Assembly (NCBI GenBank): GCA_037576215.1
Contig: JBANDB010000009.1
Coordinates: forward strand, 3,162,001 to 3,226,000
Source of the DNA: Armillaria gallica
Lineage: Eukaryota; Basidiomycota; Agaricomycetes; Agaricales; Physalacriaceae
DNA: 64,000 bases
Reading direction: 5' to 3'
Each line of letters opens with the position of its first letter. Within the stretch, counting starts at the first letter, position 1. Positions 1 to 11,121 of the stretch are shown here, piece by piece. The notes under the pieces are model-generated. The model saw nothing but the letters and a program-made list of their open reading frames with translations. It searched no databases and was not told where the DNA came from. The translations under genes were made by a program, and so were the position numbers.

Positions 1-1718
1 CGGTCGCTTCGAAGGAATGCTCGGGTACTGCAATTTTTCTTCTTTCATCGCGTCGCTTACCGTCTGCTCCCAGCGATCTTGAATTCGCATCCGATAATAC
101 CAGCGTCGCAGTTATCACAAGACCACCTGAAATCATCGCCTGTGCAAAGGTCCCGACTCCCGAACAGAATATTTATGTCATTTTTGACACCCATCCACGG
201 CCTACTCATCCGGATGGATCTGGGATCACATTTCTGGCCACTGTCGAAAGCGCAGCCAAACGTCTCTCAGATATTTTGTCTGTCGACACTCGTCTTCTCT
301 CCGAGAGTGGCTTGCAGTGGCAAGCACAGTTACTCGCGAATTTTTCCGCCCACGTCTTTATTCTAAACGATAAATGGTCTACCGATCCTACTGACTTGAA
401 GCAAGCTCTTCTCGAATCTAGCGTCACAATTCTCACCCTTCAAGCCCAATTATCCGATTTAGAGTCGCAAAATCAATCTCTGACTTCTACGACTGACCGC
501 TTGGAGGAAGAGATCGACGAGTTACAGGAAACGTGCGAAAACCTGAAAAAAAGACAGTCGCAGAGTCATAGTCGTTCTATTGCAACAACATACGTTGCCG
601 CGACGAAGTGGCCCGCTGCACCGTCTAGGTCTTCATCTTCACAGCAACGAACCTCTGGGAAAAAATCGAAAGGAAAGGAGCGTGCACAAGAGCATAGCAT
701 AGGATTAGAGTACGCGCTCAATCTACAACGTGAATTCGAGGAAGAGGACCGCCAGCTGGAGCAGGAGCGTCATTCTCTGGCAGCGACTGCACAAGCCTTA
801 TTTGATTGTGCCATCTGCCTCGATACTTTCCCTATGGACTCCGCTGCTCGTGTGGTTGAATGCAACCATGTAACTTGTAGAAATTGCCTTCGGCAACATC
901 TGCTGACGACGTTGCATGATCACCGATTCCCCGTCTTCTGTCCGACTTGCACTGACGGCGACAAGAAGTCGAGTGAGTCGTCATTCTCACGGGCGGGATA
1001 CATGAAGACTCATTCTATTGTAGTACTATCGGAAACACTCGTCCTCGACATTGGGATACCAGAGAAGGAGTACCGTATTTTTGAAGAGCTGCAAATGTCT
1101 GCGTTCTCTATCTTACTCCACTGCCAACAGTACGTCAACTCTTCTATCCGTGTCCTTAGCTTCATCGTCGTGTTCAGATGTAAGAAAAGCGCTTTTGTTG
1201 ATCGTACGGAATACCAGGAAGCCAGTATTATCGCTTGTCCTTTACCTAGGTGCAACCATACCTGGTGCAAATCTTGTCAGCAGACTGTAGATGTCGCCGG
1301 TCCCCAGCATAGCTGCGACGGATCTTCAGAGTTGGATCATTTGATGAAGCAACGAGGCTGGAAGTACTGTCCAGGTATATCTCACAACAACGTCAAACAC
1401 TTATTCTGATACTGTACAGGCTGTAAGACCCCCGTGCAGAAGGAAAGCGGGTGTAACCACATGACGGTATGTTAATGAAAGTGACCACGAGCGCTCTTCT
1501 GATTTTCCTCCGCAGTGCATGTCGCCAGGATGTAACACGTGGGTACAATCTACCACGACTATACTCTCTTGTATTAACACGTCTACGTCAGACATTTTTG
1601 TTATATCTGTGGCGGTAAAATTGTGCAATCGGCGTTGAGAGGAGACATCCAAGCTGCGGTCTCCGATCATTATCGACGCCGTTGTACCTTGTTTGAAGTC
1701 CCATCGGACGAGCAATAG
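1..1718 (+). CDS. RBR (RING-IBR-RING) E3 ubiquitin ligase, 5'-partial
   Basis: Predicted RBR-type E3 ligase, which passes ubiquitin through a thioester on a RING2 cysteine. The frame starting at base 3 is open to the window edge, so the N-terminus lies outside. Five GT-AG introns (973-1023, 1130-1177, 1375-1419, 1467-1515, 1539-1591) keep the frame to TAG 1716-1718, leaving 489 visible codons. RING1 is at 806-950 (CAICLDTF, CNHVTCRNC, FCPTC), the IBR at about 1120-1320 (HCQQCKKS, CPLPRCNHTWCKSC) and RING2 at about 1368-1630 (CNTHFCYICGG). The likely catalytic Cys follows GCNHMT at 1516-1518, directly after intron 4. Coiled-coil-like stretches lie at about 410-560 and 735-790. Upstream, a FDTHPRPTHPDGSG stretch (183-224) resembles the end of a peptidase-like domain that I recall in fungal RBR proteins; that link is from memory. 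The gene looks intact. Confidence 0.88.
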
Positions 1719-2759
1719 ATAAAAAACCCCGCTACTGATCATTGTTTGTATCATTTCCTGTATGTTAGCTACCCTATCTCAGTGTTGATTCAAAATACGA
1801 CCCCTTGTAAAGGAAAGCTGGAATGACTTGCCTTTGAGTCGCTCTGGATGAACGTTGAACTATCGAGGCTTCCAATGCGGCCTTGAGTACTGTATAGTGG
1901 GGCATCTACAGCTCCCATGCTTTCGAGTCAATCTGATGGCCAATACCACAAGGGCCCCCTTACTGGGCACATCCTGTACTTGGATACAGTGCTATCACCG
2001 TAGCATTCCGGAGCCTGGACTTTTACGAAGATAAACTTACTGTAGAAGGATGTGGCCGCGTTCACAGATCGGATGACCGAGTGATACTTTACATATGCAA
2101 CCAAATAATCAGTGTCGCGACTCGCGGGATCAAATTGCCAGAAACGAATCAAACGATAACGCCTTACATACCCTCACGTAGTCGTTTGGTATTCGAGCTC
2201 ACATTGTCACAAAGCGAAGGTGCTGATCATTAAATGATGAGGTGCCCGTCTTTCCGGTCGCCGCTTGTTATTGTTCTTTAATTAGTTGTACGTATTCGTT
2301 GCTTATACCCGCGGCTTTTTAGTTAGAATTGTTGTATAACAGGACTGTACTCATGTAGTATACGCCATCTCGTTTGCAACGGATATTTACCCCCTTTTTT
2401 ATCACTCATTCAGCCGTCTCGAGCCTCGCGATTCCAATAGTCGTGTATGTAGCGTCTGTCTACGAGAGTAATAACATTTGCTTGACCGGGGATCCTTCCC
2501 CCCAACCCGACAATCCCCCATTGCCTGCCAGCTGAAATTTGGCGGAAATGTGTTGGAAATGTGAGCAGTTCATCCCGCTTCCGCCGGCTTACATAAAAAT
2601 GTGTTAGGTCGGACCTTAAGCGAGCCACACACATCACGTCTGCCTCTCTTCCAATTCCTCCTTCCTCTTCCTCTTCGACGACACTTGGGCTCCCAGGACA
2701 CTGCATATCATCTCTAGCTGCTAAGACTTTCACAAGCAGCATAAACCAGAGTCTTCTTC
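1719..2759. other. Intergenic region with no supported gene
   Basis: This is the 3' flank of the RBR gene and the probable promoter of the next gene. Short open frames on both strands (for example minus 2410-2742) have low-complexity translations and no recognisable motif. I see no repeat or RNA gene here. Confidence 0.5.
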
Positions 2760-3527
2760 ATGGCAAATAGGATTCATACCGCGAAATCAGGAAACGATTG
2801 GACTCGGAGTGAACTCTCTGCCTACAATATTCTAGTAGAAGAAGAGAGTTTGACCGAATTCTTTGGCATTGATGAGCTGCCACCGCTCTCCGATAGCATG
2901 AACGTCTTTAGTGCAACCGAGGATCGCCATGAGGCTCCCGACGATGAGACATACAAGCTGCTCCATTATCTCGACTTGGCCAATCACCCCAAGCCAGGTC
3001 AAGAAGCTGCCGTTCGTGTTTTTGCAAAGGAGTTCCTCCAAAAGCTGGGATATGACGCAGGGCAGCGAATCGTCATGGTCCAGCAGAAGCTGCCTTTTAT
3101 TGTCTGCGGTACACAATGCACTGCTCAAACTGATATCTGCATTCTTGACGAGGACACAATCCTCCTTCTGGTGCAGGAAGAGAAGCGTTTTGACGAACCT
3201 GATGATCCCGAATCACAGCTGGTGGCCGAAGCTGTTGCCGTGTTCCAGCACAACAATATCGTTCGTGAGATGGACCTGCATCTCCCAAAGCTTGATGAGG
3301 TGACTTTCCCAGCGATCGTGCTCTACGGCACTTTCCCTACGTTCTATAAGATCAGAGTTACCTCCGATCTTGACATTGCCGTCGTTACTGGTACTTACCC
3401 TGCTGATACCACCATCATCCATCGGCATATTCCCTGGCTTCCCCATCGCCATAACGAGGGAATGAAACCTGTGGATAACCACAAAGTCCTTATTCAATAC
3501 TTTCAACTATTCAAGCAATTTATTTGA
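2760..3527 (+). CDS. PD-(D/E)XK-like hypothetical protein, 255 aa
   Basis: Single-exon ORF with an ATG start (CTTCATGGCA context) and a TGA stop, free of internal stops. It resembles an Agaricomycete family of unknown function starting MANRIHTAKSGNDW. Residues 123-142 read as a candidate PD-(D/E)XK nuclease-fold core: Asp125 in QTDICILD, then a hydrophobic strand and Glu140-x-Lys142 (QEEK), followed by a helix with Gln153 and Gln163. A hydrophobic strand with VLYGTFPTFYKI (187-198) fits the rest of such a fold. The nuclease-fold reading is inference from the motif; no activity is claimed. It could belong to an expanded, possibly transposon-associated family. Nothing in the neighbourhood suggests a pathway. 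Confidence 0.7.
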   Translation: MANRIHTAKSGNDWTRSELSAYNILVEEESLTEFFGIDELPPLSDSMNVFSATEDRHEAPDDETYKLLHYLDLANHPKPGQEAAVRVFAKEFLQKLGYDAGQRIVMVQQKLPFIVCGTQCTAQTDICILDEDTILLLVQEEKRFDEPDDPESQLVAEAVAVFQHNNIVREMDLHLPKLDEVTFPAIVLYGTFPTFYKIRVTSDLDIAVVTGTYPADTTIIHRHIPWLPHRHNEGMKPVDNHKVLIQYFQLFKQFI

Positions 3528-4530
3528 GGTGAGCATTTCATCTGTACACAGTGAACCAAGCTTATGAACTGGTGCTTTGAAGGTGTCGTGTGCATGAGGA
3601 TATAGTCCACATAGGCTGACTGCTGGCTAGGATGGTAGACTTTGGTTATGTAGCTGTCTTCCATTGGTACATATCGCACGAGTAGCCGATTTACAAGTTG
3701 ACAAATACTTGAAAGCCCGACTCGTATTACCTGGAGATGCCGGAGCCTAATCCTACCCTATACCTCCCTAGCACCCTAGGCTTTGGTGGTATATTGGCAA
3801 GGTCTCGGACCAACTTCTCACTTTGCGTAACTTTTATGCAAGGATGGGAACACATGGGGATGAAAGAGATACATGTGGAGACCCTCACTTAGGCGCTAGA
3901 CTTCATTGTGTCAGTCAATTTATTACGAATAAGGCATTGATCAAGCTCGCTTACAAGGATGGGAGCTCCAAAGATAGGAGATTCAACGGAAGCCTTCAAA
4001 GTCTTACCGTGCCCATAATTATTGTTGTCTGACAATGTCTGCTCACGTCGGAATGCGTTAGAAGAATAGCATGAACTTGAAAACTGAGACAGAAAGATTG
4101 GGGTACTTTGCCTTTAGACCTGTCGTTTGGAGTTCCTCCGGCGATACGAGCCCACCTCTGGTCATGTATCTCTGGGCGGTCTCAGGTTTGGTTGATATAC
4201 TACTGACCAGCAGCATATGATAAATTCTAGGGACACTGATGGGAAGGGGCAGGTTGATGTTATCGAAACGATTGTTGGATGAAGGTTGATAGTAGCGCCG
4301 TAGTGGACGTGAAATTTCCAGCAAGGTAATGGCTGGGAATACACTCACCACCACTGGACAAAAGCCAATGTTTTTATATCTACAAAAACAGAGAAAATAT
4401 TCAAAATTTCTTTATAGTTTTTTTTCTGAAAAAAGTACTGGAATTTTTTTGAATTTTTCACTATTTTACATGAAATCTGCAAAATATGGTGAAATGTTCT
4501 GAATATTTTTACTAATTTCTTAGCAAAATT
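3528..4530. other. Intergenic, becoming AT-rich; one doubtful minus-strand ORF
   Basis: This is the 3' flank of the PD-(D/E)XK-like gene. A minus-strand open frame at 4058-4354 (98 codons, contains YMTRGGLVSPEELQTTGLKA) reads like protein-coding sequence but matches no family I know; it could be a truncated exon. From about 4355 the base composition turns strongly AT-rich with runs of A and T, up to the inverted-repeat element that begins at 4531. Confidence 0.35.
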
Positions 4531-4760
4531 ACACTGCATGGAGAATTCAATATCTTGGCTCAGAATATTGAATTCTATAACTATTTATTTTTTCAATATG
4601 TTGCCCTGAAATATTGAGAGATTATTTTGAATATTATTCTGATATTCTTCTTTATTGAAAAAATATTGGAAATTTCTCAAATATCACAAATATATTGAAA
4701 AAATAAATAGTTATAGAATTTAATATTGTAAGCTAAAATATTGGATTTTTCATGCAGTGT
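4531..4760. mobile_element. Small AT-rich inverted-repeat element (MITE-like)
   Basis: The ends are a perfect 10-bp inverted repeat (ACACTGCATG at 4531-4540, CATGCAGTGT at 4751-4760). The similarity extends inward about 70 bp with few mismatches, including an identical stretch around CTATAACTATTTATTTTTTC at 4575-4595 and its complement at 4691-4715. A TA dinucleotide lies at or near each end, but I cannot fix a target duplication. It has no coding capacity. The size and structure fit a non-autonomous DNA transposon. Confidence 0.6.
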
Positions 4761-4930
4761 TACTCAAAAGAAACTTTGTATATTTTATATATATTTAGAA
4801 GTAAAAATACTCAAATTTTTGCACAGTGCAGTAAGTTTTCAATTTGCATGGAAAATTCATGGTACAACTTGAAAGCTTTGAAATGTATAGAGTGATGTTA
4901 CAAGAGCACAGCAAAAAGCTAGGTCATTAA
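4761..4930. other. AT-rich spacer downstream of the large GTPase gene
   Basis: No ORF or motif. This lies just past the stop codon of the minus-strand gene and may contain its 3' UTR. Confidence 0.4.
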
Positions 4931-7900
4931 TCATTGTAAAAGTGATCCTCTCAGTTTTCTCAACAACTCTGCAATTCCAAGGAAGGTTTCAGCAAGGTGA
5001 ACCTGAAAGATGATGAGATCAAATGAAAATGAGTGTTAATTAAGGCTCACACTATCCAGGGCTTCGGCGTATGATGAATCAACCCTAGCCGCTGCTAGCG
5101 CATTTAGGTCTGGAGGGGTATTGTTCTGAATGTCGAGAGCAATCTGAGTTATATGACACAAGACAGCGTTGTATGGCCCAAATGAAACTGTATGTATAGA
5201 CAGCGGTTTCCTGAAAGACATTATGGGTAGCGATCTTTACATTAGAAAGACACCCCTACCCTAGCGCAACGGCTGTATGACACAGATCTTGGATAGTCTC
5301 GTCTTTGACAGAACATTGGCCATCAGACAAAAGTATCACAACCAGTGTTCTGCATTCAGATTGGATATCAAAGACTCGTTGACCTGTATCAATTTATTAG
5401 CGCTTACCTCTCAGCACTCTAGTTTTGGGCCATCATGGTCTGGGCATTGCTCAAAGCGAGATCGTAGTCAGTTCCAAAGACCATTTGATGCTGCAAAAGA
5501 CCGTTCAAGAGTTTTTGAGGCAAACTTGTAAAGTCATTGATTACTCCTCAAGTGATTGCTTTGTCAAAAAGAATGACACTATAAGAATCTCGTCGGTGCT
5601 GAGCTCGACCTCATCCATTGGAAGTAACAGCAGCATGGTGGGACATCCAGAATGCATGAAGGGCTGAATACACTGCCCCAAGTCTGTTATTGCAGGTACT
5701 CTGGATACTTGCAGTTACTGGCATGTCTTTTAGTGGCAGACAGTCCTTGTTATGCATAGAACTCGACCTGTGCAGACTGATCACGGATAAGAACCATGCA
5801 AATGAACCATAATAGAGGATGAACCTATCAATAACAAACATTCTGGGTGATTGGTAGGTCAGAAGTTATATAAATAATATCTTTTTTGGCTCACACATGG
5901 AAGGCTTGCTGTAAAAGGACTGGGTTTTTGCAAGAAAAGATGTGCCCATCATTGGAGAGATATCTCAGTCCCACCTGTTCATCAGAGGTCTCAGGAGGAT
6001 GAAACAACGGTAGAGTGCAATAGGATAGCTGAGCCAGATTCGTCGTATCTCCGGCATGCTCAGGACCTAAAACTGTGCTCAGCTACTGCGAGGTGATGTC
6101 ACGTATCACGCATTTACCAGGGCACATTGTGTCGCTGAAACATGAATATTAGGCAGAACAGCGAGAAAAGACAACTACAACATACCATTTCACAAAATTA
6201 GATTTGTCGTCGTGTGAATATGGGTCTGTGACAGGCCATGAGTAAAATAAAATGTAAGAAAATGTCGAATGGACCTTTGAAGCCTGGAATGAAAAATCCA
6301 TCAGCTAAATATTGACTGTACATTACTCAATGGTGCCAGATACGTACCCAATCAACTCCAAAACAATGAATGCATGATAAAGTCCTTTGGCTTGTCAGGG
6401 TTGGGGCTCAATCGTTCTCTGACGTGCTGGATTTTTGTGGAACCACAAGTCGCTACTGTCTGTGCATCTGCCCGACAATAGTCCACATGAACATGTCTTC
6501 CCATGTCTTGGCAGACCAGGTTACACATCATCGGCGCACCGTTGTCCTCAGTTCTGAATTTATGGCCATTAATTTCTATAAAGGTGCCAGCAGGTCCATC
6601 AACAGCCCAGTGAGTCTTGGACATAGAACCATGACTTGTCTCATGTTCTTGTTGCACATGTCCTACCGGAAAACAGTTAGTCTTTTAGAGTAATTAGACT
6701 GATCCCTTGTATGTACCCAAAGGTAAGGTGCAGTAATAACCACAGTAATCACATCTAGAGTCAAGGTGTCAACGGAGGTAAAAGATCCGGCTGTTCGCAA
6801 CTCACTGCGATTCACAAAAGTGGAAAGGGTTCAGATCTGTGCTATGGATGTGAGTCCCCTCATGTTGTTGTCTACCCGCTGGAATAGGAATTGTGCAAGG
6901 GAGCCTTTTTGCGACTGTCATGCTCTAGATGAAGTCACCATCTTGTCAGCATAATTAGTAAACGTACCTTGCGAATACTGGATGATAAAAAAGTCAGCCA
7001 TTCCCCTATTCATTATGCAATTTATGTGGACCTACCTTGGTGTACTCAAATGTTTCATGCTGGCCAGTGAACGTCACTTTGATAGATTGAGGAGCCATGT
7101 CGATCTCACAACTTCCATGGGCTGCACATACAGCAGAGCAAGGATGTTCTTGACTAGATGGGGGTTACAAGAAATGAACCTGGGGGAAAAAAGGGACTAA
7201 CCCACAAAGATGTATCGCTTGCACATCCAGTCCGTGTAGGTGGTTGGCATTGGAGCACAGAAATTTGCAAAGCTCACAGGGAATTGGGCACATATGATTG
7301 TCACATACATGAATGTCATGATCTCCAGAGCTGGATGGGAATGACCATCAGAGTTTGGTTAAAACATCAACAGTATGTACCTGGGGATCATGCACTTCCC
7401 TTTGCAGCTGAAAGACTGTCCGTTGTTTGCCCTTACATTTTCCAATTGACAAGGCTGGATTTTATTGAAGTCAGTAAGTCTGATACAAAACATGGATACT
7501 GACCTGACTGCAGGCATGGTTTCGAGCCAAGCACATGTGATCATCCAGATGATCTACCATCTGAGAGATATATCTCAGGCATGATATAGCTATGCATGCA
7601 GGTGTTCAGTACCTTTGTACACTCACCTAGACATCTGATCTTGTCATTCAAGTGGCAGGGCTGGCTGCACAAATGGATGTCAATGGTGCATCTGATACAC
7701 ATTCAATATACATGAAGAGAATAGATAGCAAAACTGACATGTGCTTGCCAGTGTGAGCAGCACTGGGTTTATTTAGAGAAGATGTCAGTATAAAAAATTG
7801 TGAGGTGTCAGGTAATTTCTTATGGGAATCCACAAGGTTTTGGTCCATCGGTATGTTCACCCATGAATTTACAAGGCCTGGTACACTTGTGAGATGTTTG

Positions 7901-7978
7901 ACAATCATGGGGCATATCAGGGTCATGTCAACAACTTCCAACACAGAGAAGATTGCAAGATGAACACTTTATCCTACA
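4931..7978 (-). pseudogene. Large GTPase/VWFA gene, 3' part (Cys/His-rich region and VWFA domain)
   Basis: C-terminal part of a very large fungal protein that also has a P-loop GTPase domain (see 16389-18098). Reading 3' to 5': the final exon ends GSLLQ-TGA (4931-4933); an intron lies at 5004-5050; the VWFA domain spans about 5050-5850. Its metal-binding motif DRSSSM (D-x-S-x-S) is created by removing a 57-bp intron at 5768-5824, and CNNRLGAVYSALHAFW follows. Further 5' is a Cys/His-rich region (6352-6657: GRHVHVDYC; 7600-7680: CSQPCHLNDKIRC; 7830-7978: CSSCNLLC, HKCTRPC) that looks zinc-binding. An in-frame TGA after VGSC sits where Arg is expected. The gene is broken at 7979 by element A. 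I recall similar proteins in many Agaricomycetes; the domain calls rest on visible motifs. Confidence 0.72.
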
Positions 7979-7983
7979 CAGGG

Positions 7984-8378
7984 TGTTACGATTTATTCAC
8001 TTTTTTCCTTTATCTTATCTTATCACTGGACCAACTGGGCCGCCAGCTACAGGAAGAGCATGCGACGTTCCCATGTTATCTCTCAGTTCCTCACGCTTAT
8101 GCTTCGCAATTGCGTGCTACGGCTCCAAGTCCTTGTACTTCATTATTGACCACTCACGGACGTCTTATGCTTAGATCTTCGCCTTTCGTATTTAAGCAGT
8201 AGTTCTCACTTCATGTATGCCAGCCTCGAACTAACTTTAATCCATACTGAATCTATTGTTTAATTCTATGCCGAGAAACTAAAGACTTAGTCGGAATGCC
8301 TATTACTAAGGAAACGTTGGTGACTGCCTGAACGCGAGACAGCCGGTGTTTATCCTTGATAGGAATTCAGGTCTAATA
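7984..8378 (+). repeat. Element A 5' LTR
   Basis: 395 bp, starts TGTTACG and ends TCTAATA. It holds three direct TTATC motifs (8010-8024; GATAA on the other strand), a TATA-like TATTTAAG at 8189-8196, and the self-complementary segment at 8222-8234. It is collinear without gaps with the 3' LTR. Confidence 0.95.
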
Positions 8379-8392
8379 ATTAGTTCGAGGCT
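8222..8392 (+). promoter_or_regulatory. Element A putative self-primer (R segment 8222-8234 and PBS 8380-8392)
   Basis: AGCCTCGAACTAA at 8222-8234, about 33 nt after the TATA-like box, is the exact reverse complement of TTAGTTCGAGGCT at 8380-8392, which begins one base after the LTR. Tf1/sushi-group retrotransposons are known to prime reverse transcription with the 5' end of their own transcript. The spacing from the TATA-like box suggests that transcription starts at or near 8222; that start site is inferred. Confidence 0.75.
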
Positions 8393-8421
8393 TACTCTTG
8401 CTCCTTAACCGGAGCCTACAG

Positions 8422-9501
8422 ATGTCGACACTCAAGATCCTACTATCTGCGGTCTACCTTGGTGTCGGACTAGCGTTCTTTGCAGCCACGCTTATACTAG
8501 CTATCATACACTACCAAAGGACAACCCATCGCAGATGCAACAGAAGAGTTCAATACCCTCCCCCACCTTTTGACTATGTCCTCCCACAGCAGCCACCACC
8601 AGCGCACTTCTACCCACCCTTACCGCCACAAGCCCCAGCCATTGACGAGCACTCTAGCCTTGATGGGAGAGAAGAAAACGTTCCTAGGGATGTGGAAATC
8701 AGCATTCAGGAAGGAAGCGATGGAGATACTTCAGAGCAAGATCCCCCTTTATCGAACCTTCTACCAACCCACCCTCCCCTCACCAGTCTGCCGGCGCTAC
8801 CCCCCATCCAGCAGCACGAAACATTCCTACCGCCGCAGACCTGGCAAGGTACCTCGTCCGACTTGGCTTGGGGTGCCCAGGCCTTAGCGCATCCCCAGCT
8901 GCAGAGCAACCTGCCAGTGGTAGTCCTGGGGATAGCAGACCACCCGCAGTCGCCCCCGACCCCTATGAAATTCACGTCAGTTCCACTTCCGAGCTCAGCC
9001 TTGTCTGGGACAACCTCAACCCTCCTGTTAGCGCCTTCTTCCCCCACCACCCAAATCCCTATGCAGTTCCCCATTATTGGGATACCCCAGTACGAATCAC
9101 GACACAATCTCCCACTCCCCTGGTCGCCAGTGGACAGCCTTCAATGCCTGAGGTCCCTCCGCGAGGAACCCCAGAGAGCTCGAACAGGCTCGTCATTCCA
9201 AGGCGAAGAAGGGAACCTCCAAGGTCTGCAATCAACGTCGTGCAGGGGCTCGATCCATGTTATGAGGTCGACGAGCAAGGACTCAACTGGTTTGGACGAG
9301 AGAGACGAAGGGTTGAAGCAGAGCGAGCCGCAGAGTTCAGGAGAATCAATGTTGAAGCAGGAAGAGTTGAGGCGAGTGATGAGCCAGGCATCGACGACAG
9401 GGGAGAGACGGTATACCACACCCCCGACAGCTCCAGAACTGAGGTACTCCCTGTCGAGGAGTATGTCAATGGCATCGTCGGAAGAAGGAGTCCTTCCCTG
9501 A
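8422..9501 (+). CDS. Element A leader ORF with N-terminal transmembrane segment
   Basis: Opens at the first ATG after the LTR and primer site (8422) and runs 359 codons to TGA 9499-9501. Residues 5-30 are strongly hydrophobic (KILLSAVYLGVGLAFFAATL) and followed by a basic HYQRTTHRRC stretch, as in a single-pass membrane anchor. The rest is rich in Pro, Ser and Gln. No known domain is recognised. Leader ORFs of the same layout precede gag in B1/B2 and C. Another open frame overlaps it from 8868 to 9647, so the protein may originally have continued through a frameshift into gag. Confidence 0.55.
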   Translation: MSTLKILLSAVYLGVGLAFFAATLILAIIHYQRTTHRRCNRRVQYPPPPFDYVLPQQPPPAHFYPPLPPQAPAIDEHSSLDGREENVPRDVEISIQEGSDGDTSEQDPPLSNLLPTHPPLTSLPALPPIQQHETFLPPQTWQGTSSDLAWGAQALAHPQLQSNLPVVVLGIADHPQSPPTPMKFTSVPLPSSALSGTTSTLLLAPSSPTTQIPMQFPIIGIPQYESRHNLPLPWSPVDSLQCLRSLREEPQRARTGSSFQGEEGNLQGLQSTSCRGSIHVMRSTSKDSTGLDERDEGLKQSEPQSSGESMLKQEELRRVMSQASTTGERRYTTPPTAPELRYSLSRSMSMASSEEGVLP

Positions 9502-9585
9502 GTCCTGTCCCAACCCTCGAGGTCCTGAACACTCCCCAGCCGACCACCCCGATAACCATCGCCCGGGTGCTATACCTCCTGTTGA

Positions 9586-11121
9586 CAGGCAAGCTGGTTC
9601 AGGTCCCCGCCTGTCCTCCTCGCTGCAACCCTGGAGGAGCTCTTTGAGCACTTCAGGCAAGAACTATTAGCGGATCAAGACTGGGCCTTGACACTGGCTG
9701 GAAGGGATTATGCCTATTACGGATACAATTATATATTGAAGGAAGAGGCCACCCATTTCGCATGCACCGCCTATAACATGATTCATGATGACCGCCAGAC
9801 TAAGGTACCAGCCAGGTACCAACGACCCCAGATTGACTTACCCCCGATCATGTACACGCCAGAACCAATGGATGACAAACCACCGGTACCGCCGCAACGG
9901 GCTGCCATACCCAGCTACCCAAGATGGGAACCGGGTTATGCGCCGACACAATCAAGCTATGCATACCCCCGTGGGTACGGACCACCAGGCACGCAGAAAA
10001 CCAGCCGACTCTTTGCAGCCGCAATCACCGGCGATGGCACAGGACCATCAAATGTGCCCCAGGTACCCATCCAACCGCCCACCAAGCCGCAACCGCCATC
10101 TGGTCTGCCCCCGCCGCCGCTGCCTCCCACACCTCGGAGATGGGCGCCGCCCCATTATCCACCACCGCCAGGACCACTGGATCCTCCTGCTCCATGGGTG
10201 CTTGACCCAGCCAACCTCGGGCCATGGTCCTCGTTAAAACCGGAGATGGTCAAGATCCCCGAAAACTTCAACGGCGACTCCAACGACATCGCCTGTTTCT
10301 TCTCCCAGTGCGACATGTACTTTTCAGTATTCAATCAACATTTCTACCACCACCTGCATAAGGTCATCTTCTGCGTATCGCGCTTTACCAAGGAAGCACA
10401 AGTATGGTGGGAACTGTGTGCACGAGGGTTAGGAAGGGACGATTATGGATTCCAGCTCTACCCGCCATATGAGGAATTCATCGACGAGGTCAGGCGAAGA
10501 TTCTGGAAGGACGCCAACGCAGAGATCAAGTTCACCCAATGGGAAGTGCTCCGACAAAGCCACTTCCCTGATGGCGACTTGTTCTTCCAACAGTTCGAGT
10601 CCTTAGCCTTCGAGGCAGGCGTCCTAGGCATCGATATGATGATGGTCGCCCAAGTCAAAAAGGCATGTCGGTCGTCGGCCAAAGACATTATCTATGCATC
10701 GGACGCAGACGTCCCTTCCACTTACCAGGAGTGGAAACGGCGAATACTCTGCATCGATCATAATTGGAGAACGCGAAAGGCAGAGCAGCGTGGGGGAAAA
10801 GTAACAGAGTGGAAACAGCAGGCCAAAGCAAATACGACCCCAATGACAAAGGGGAACCAGCTGCAGAGCAGCGTCCCGGAAAAGGTAACGGGAACTGGCA
10901 TGACATATGGAGGGCAGGGAAAGCCCATGGATATCGACGCGGTGTGCGCCAAGACCAAATGTTTTGGGTGCGGCCAACTTGGGCACTTTAAACAAGACTG
11001 CCCCAAATGACCCAAGACGAAGGAAGAGGCGCTCCGACGATGCGCCTATTACTGGGACCATGTAGCAACAAACAAGAAGGATACGAAGGTTGAGGAGGTA
11101 AAAGATGGCGCCAAGCAGTAA
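9586..11121 (+). pseudogene. Element A gag with CCHC zinc knuckle
   Basis: Retrotransposon capsid protein. The frame opens after a TGA at 9583-9585 and contains a Pro-rich stretch (9840-10240), the capsid core (about 10255-10760, with HKVIFCVSRFTKEAQVWW and RRRFWKDANAEIKFTQW) and the nucleic-acid-binding zinc knuckle CFGCGQLGHFKQDC at 10960-11001. A TGA at 11008-11010 comes right after the knuckle. The frame then stays open through EEALRRCAYYWDHV to TAA 11119-11121, and that tail is conserved in B1 and B2. Whether the TGA is a natural gag stop or a decayed CGA is unclear. Confidence 0.85.
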
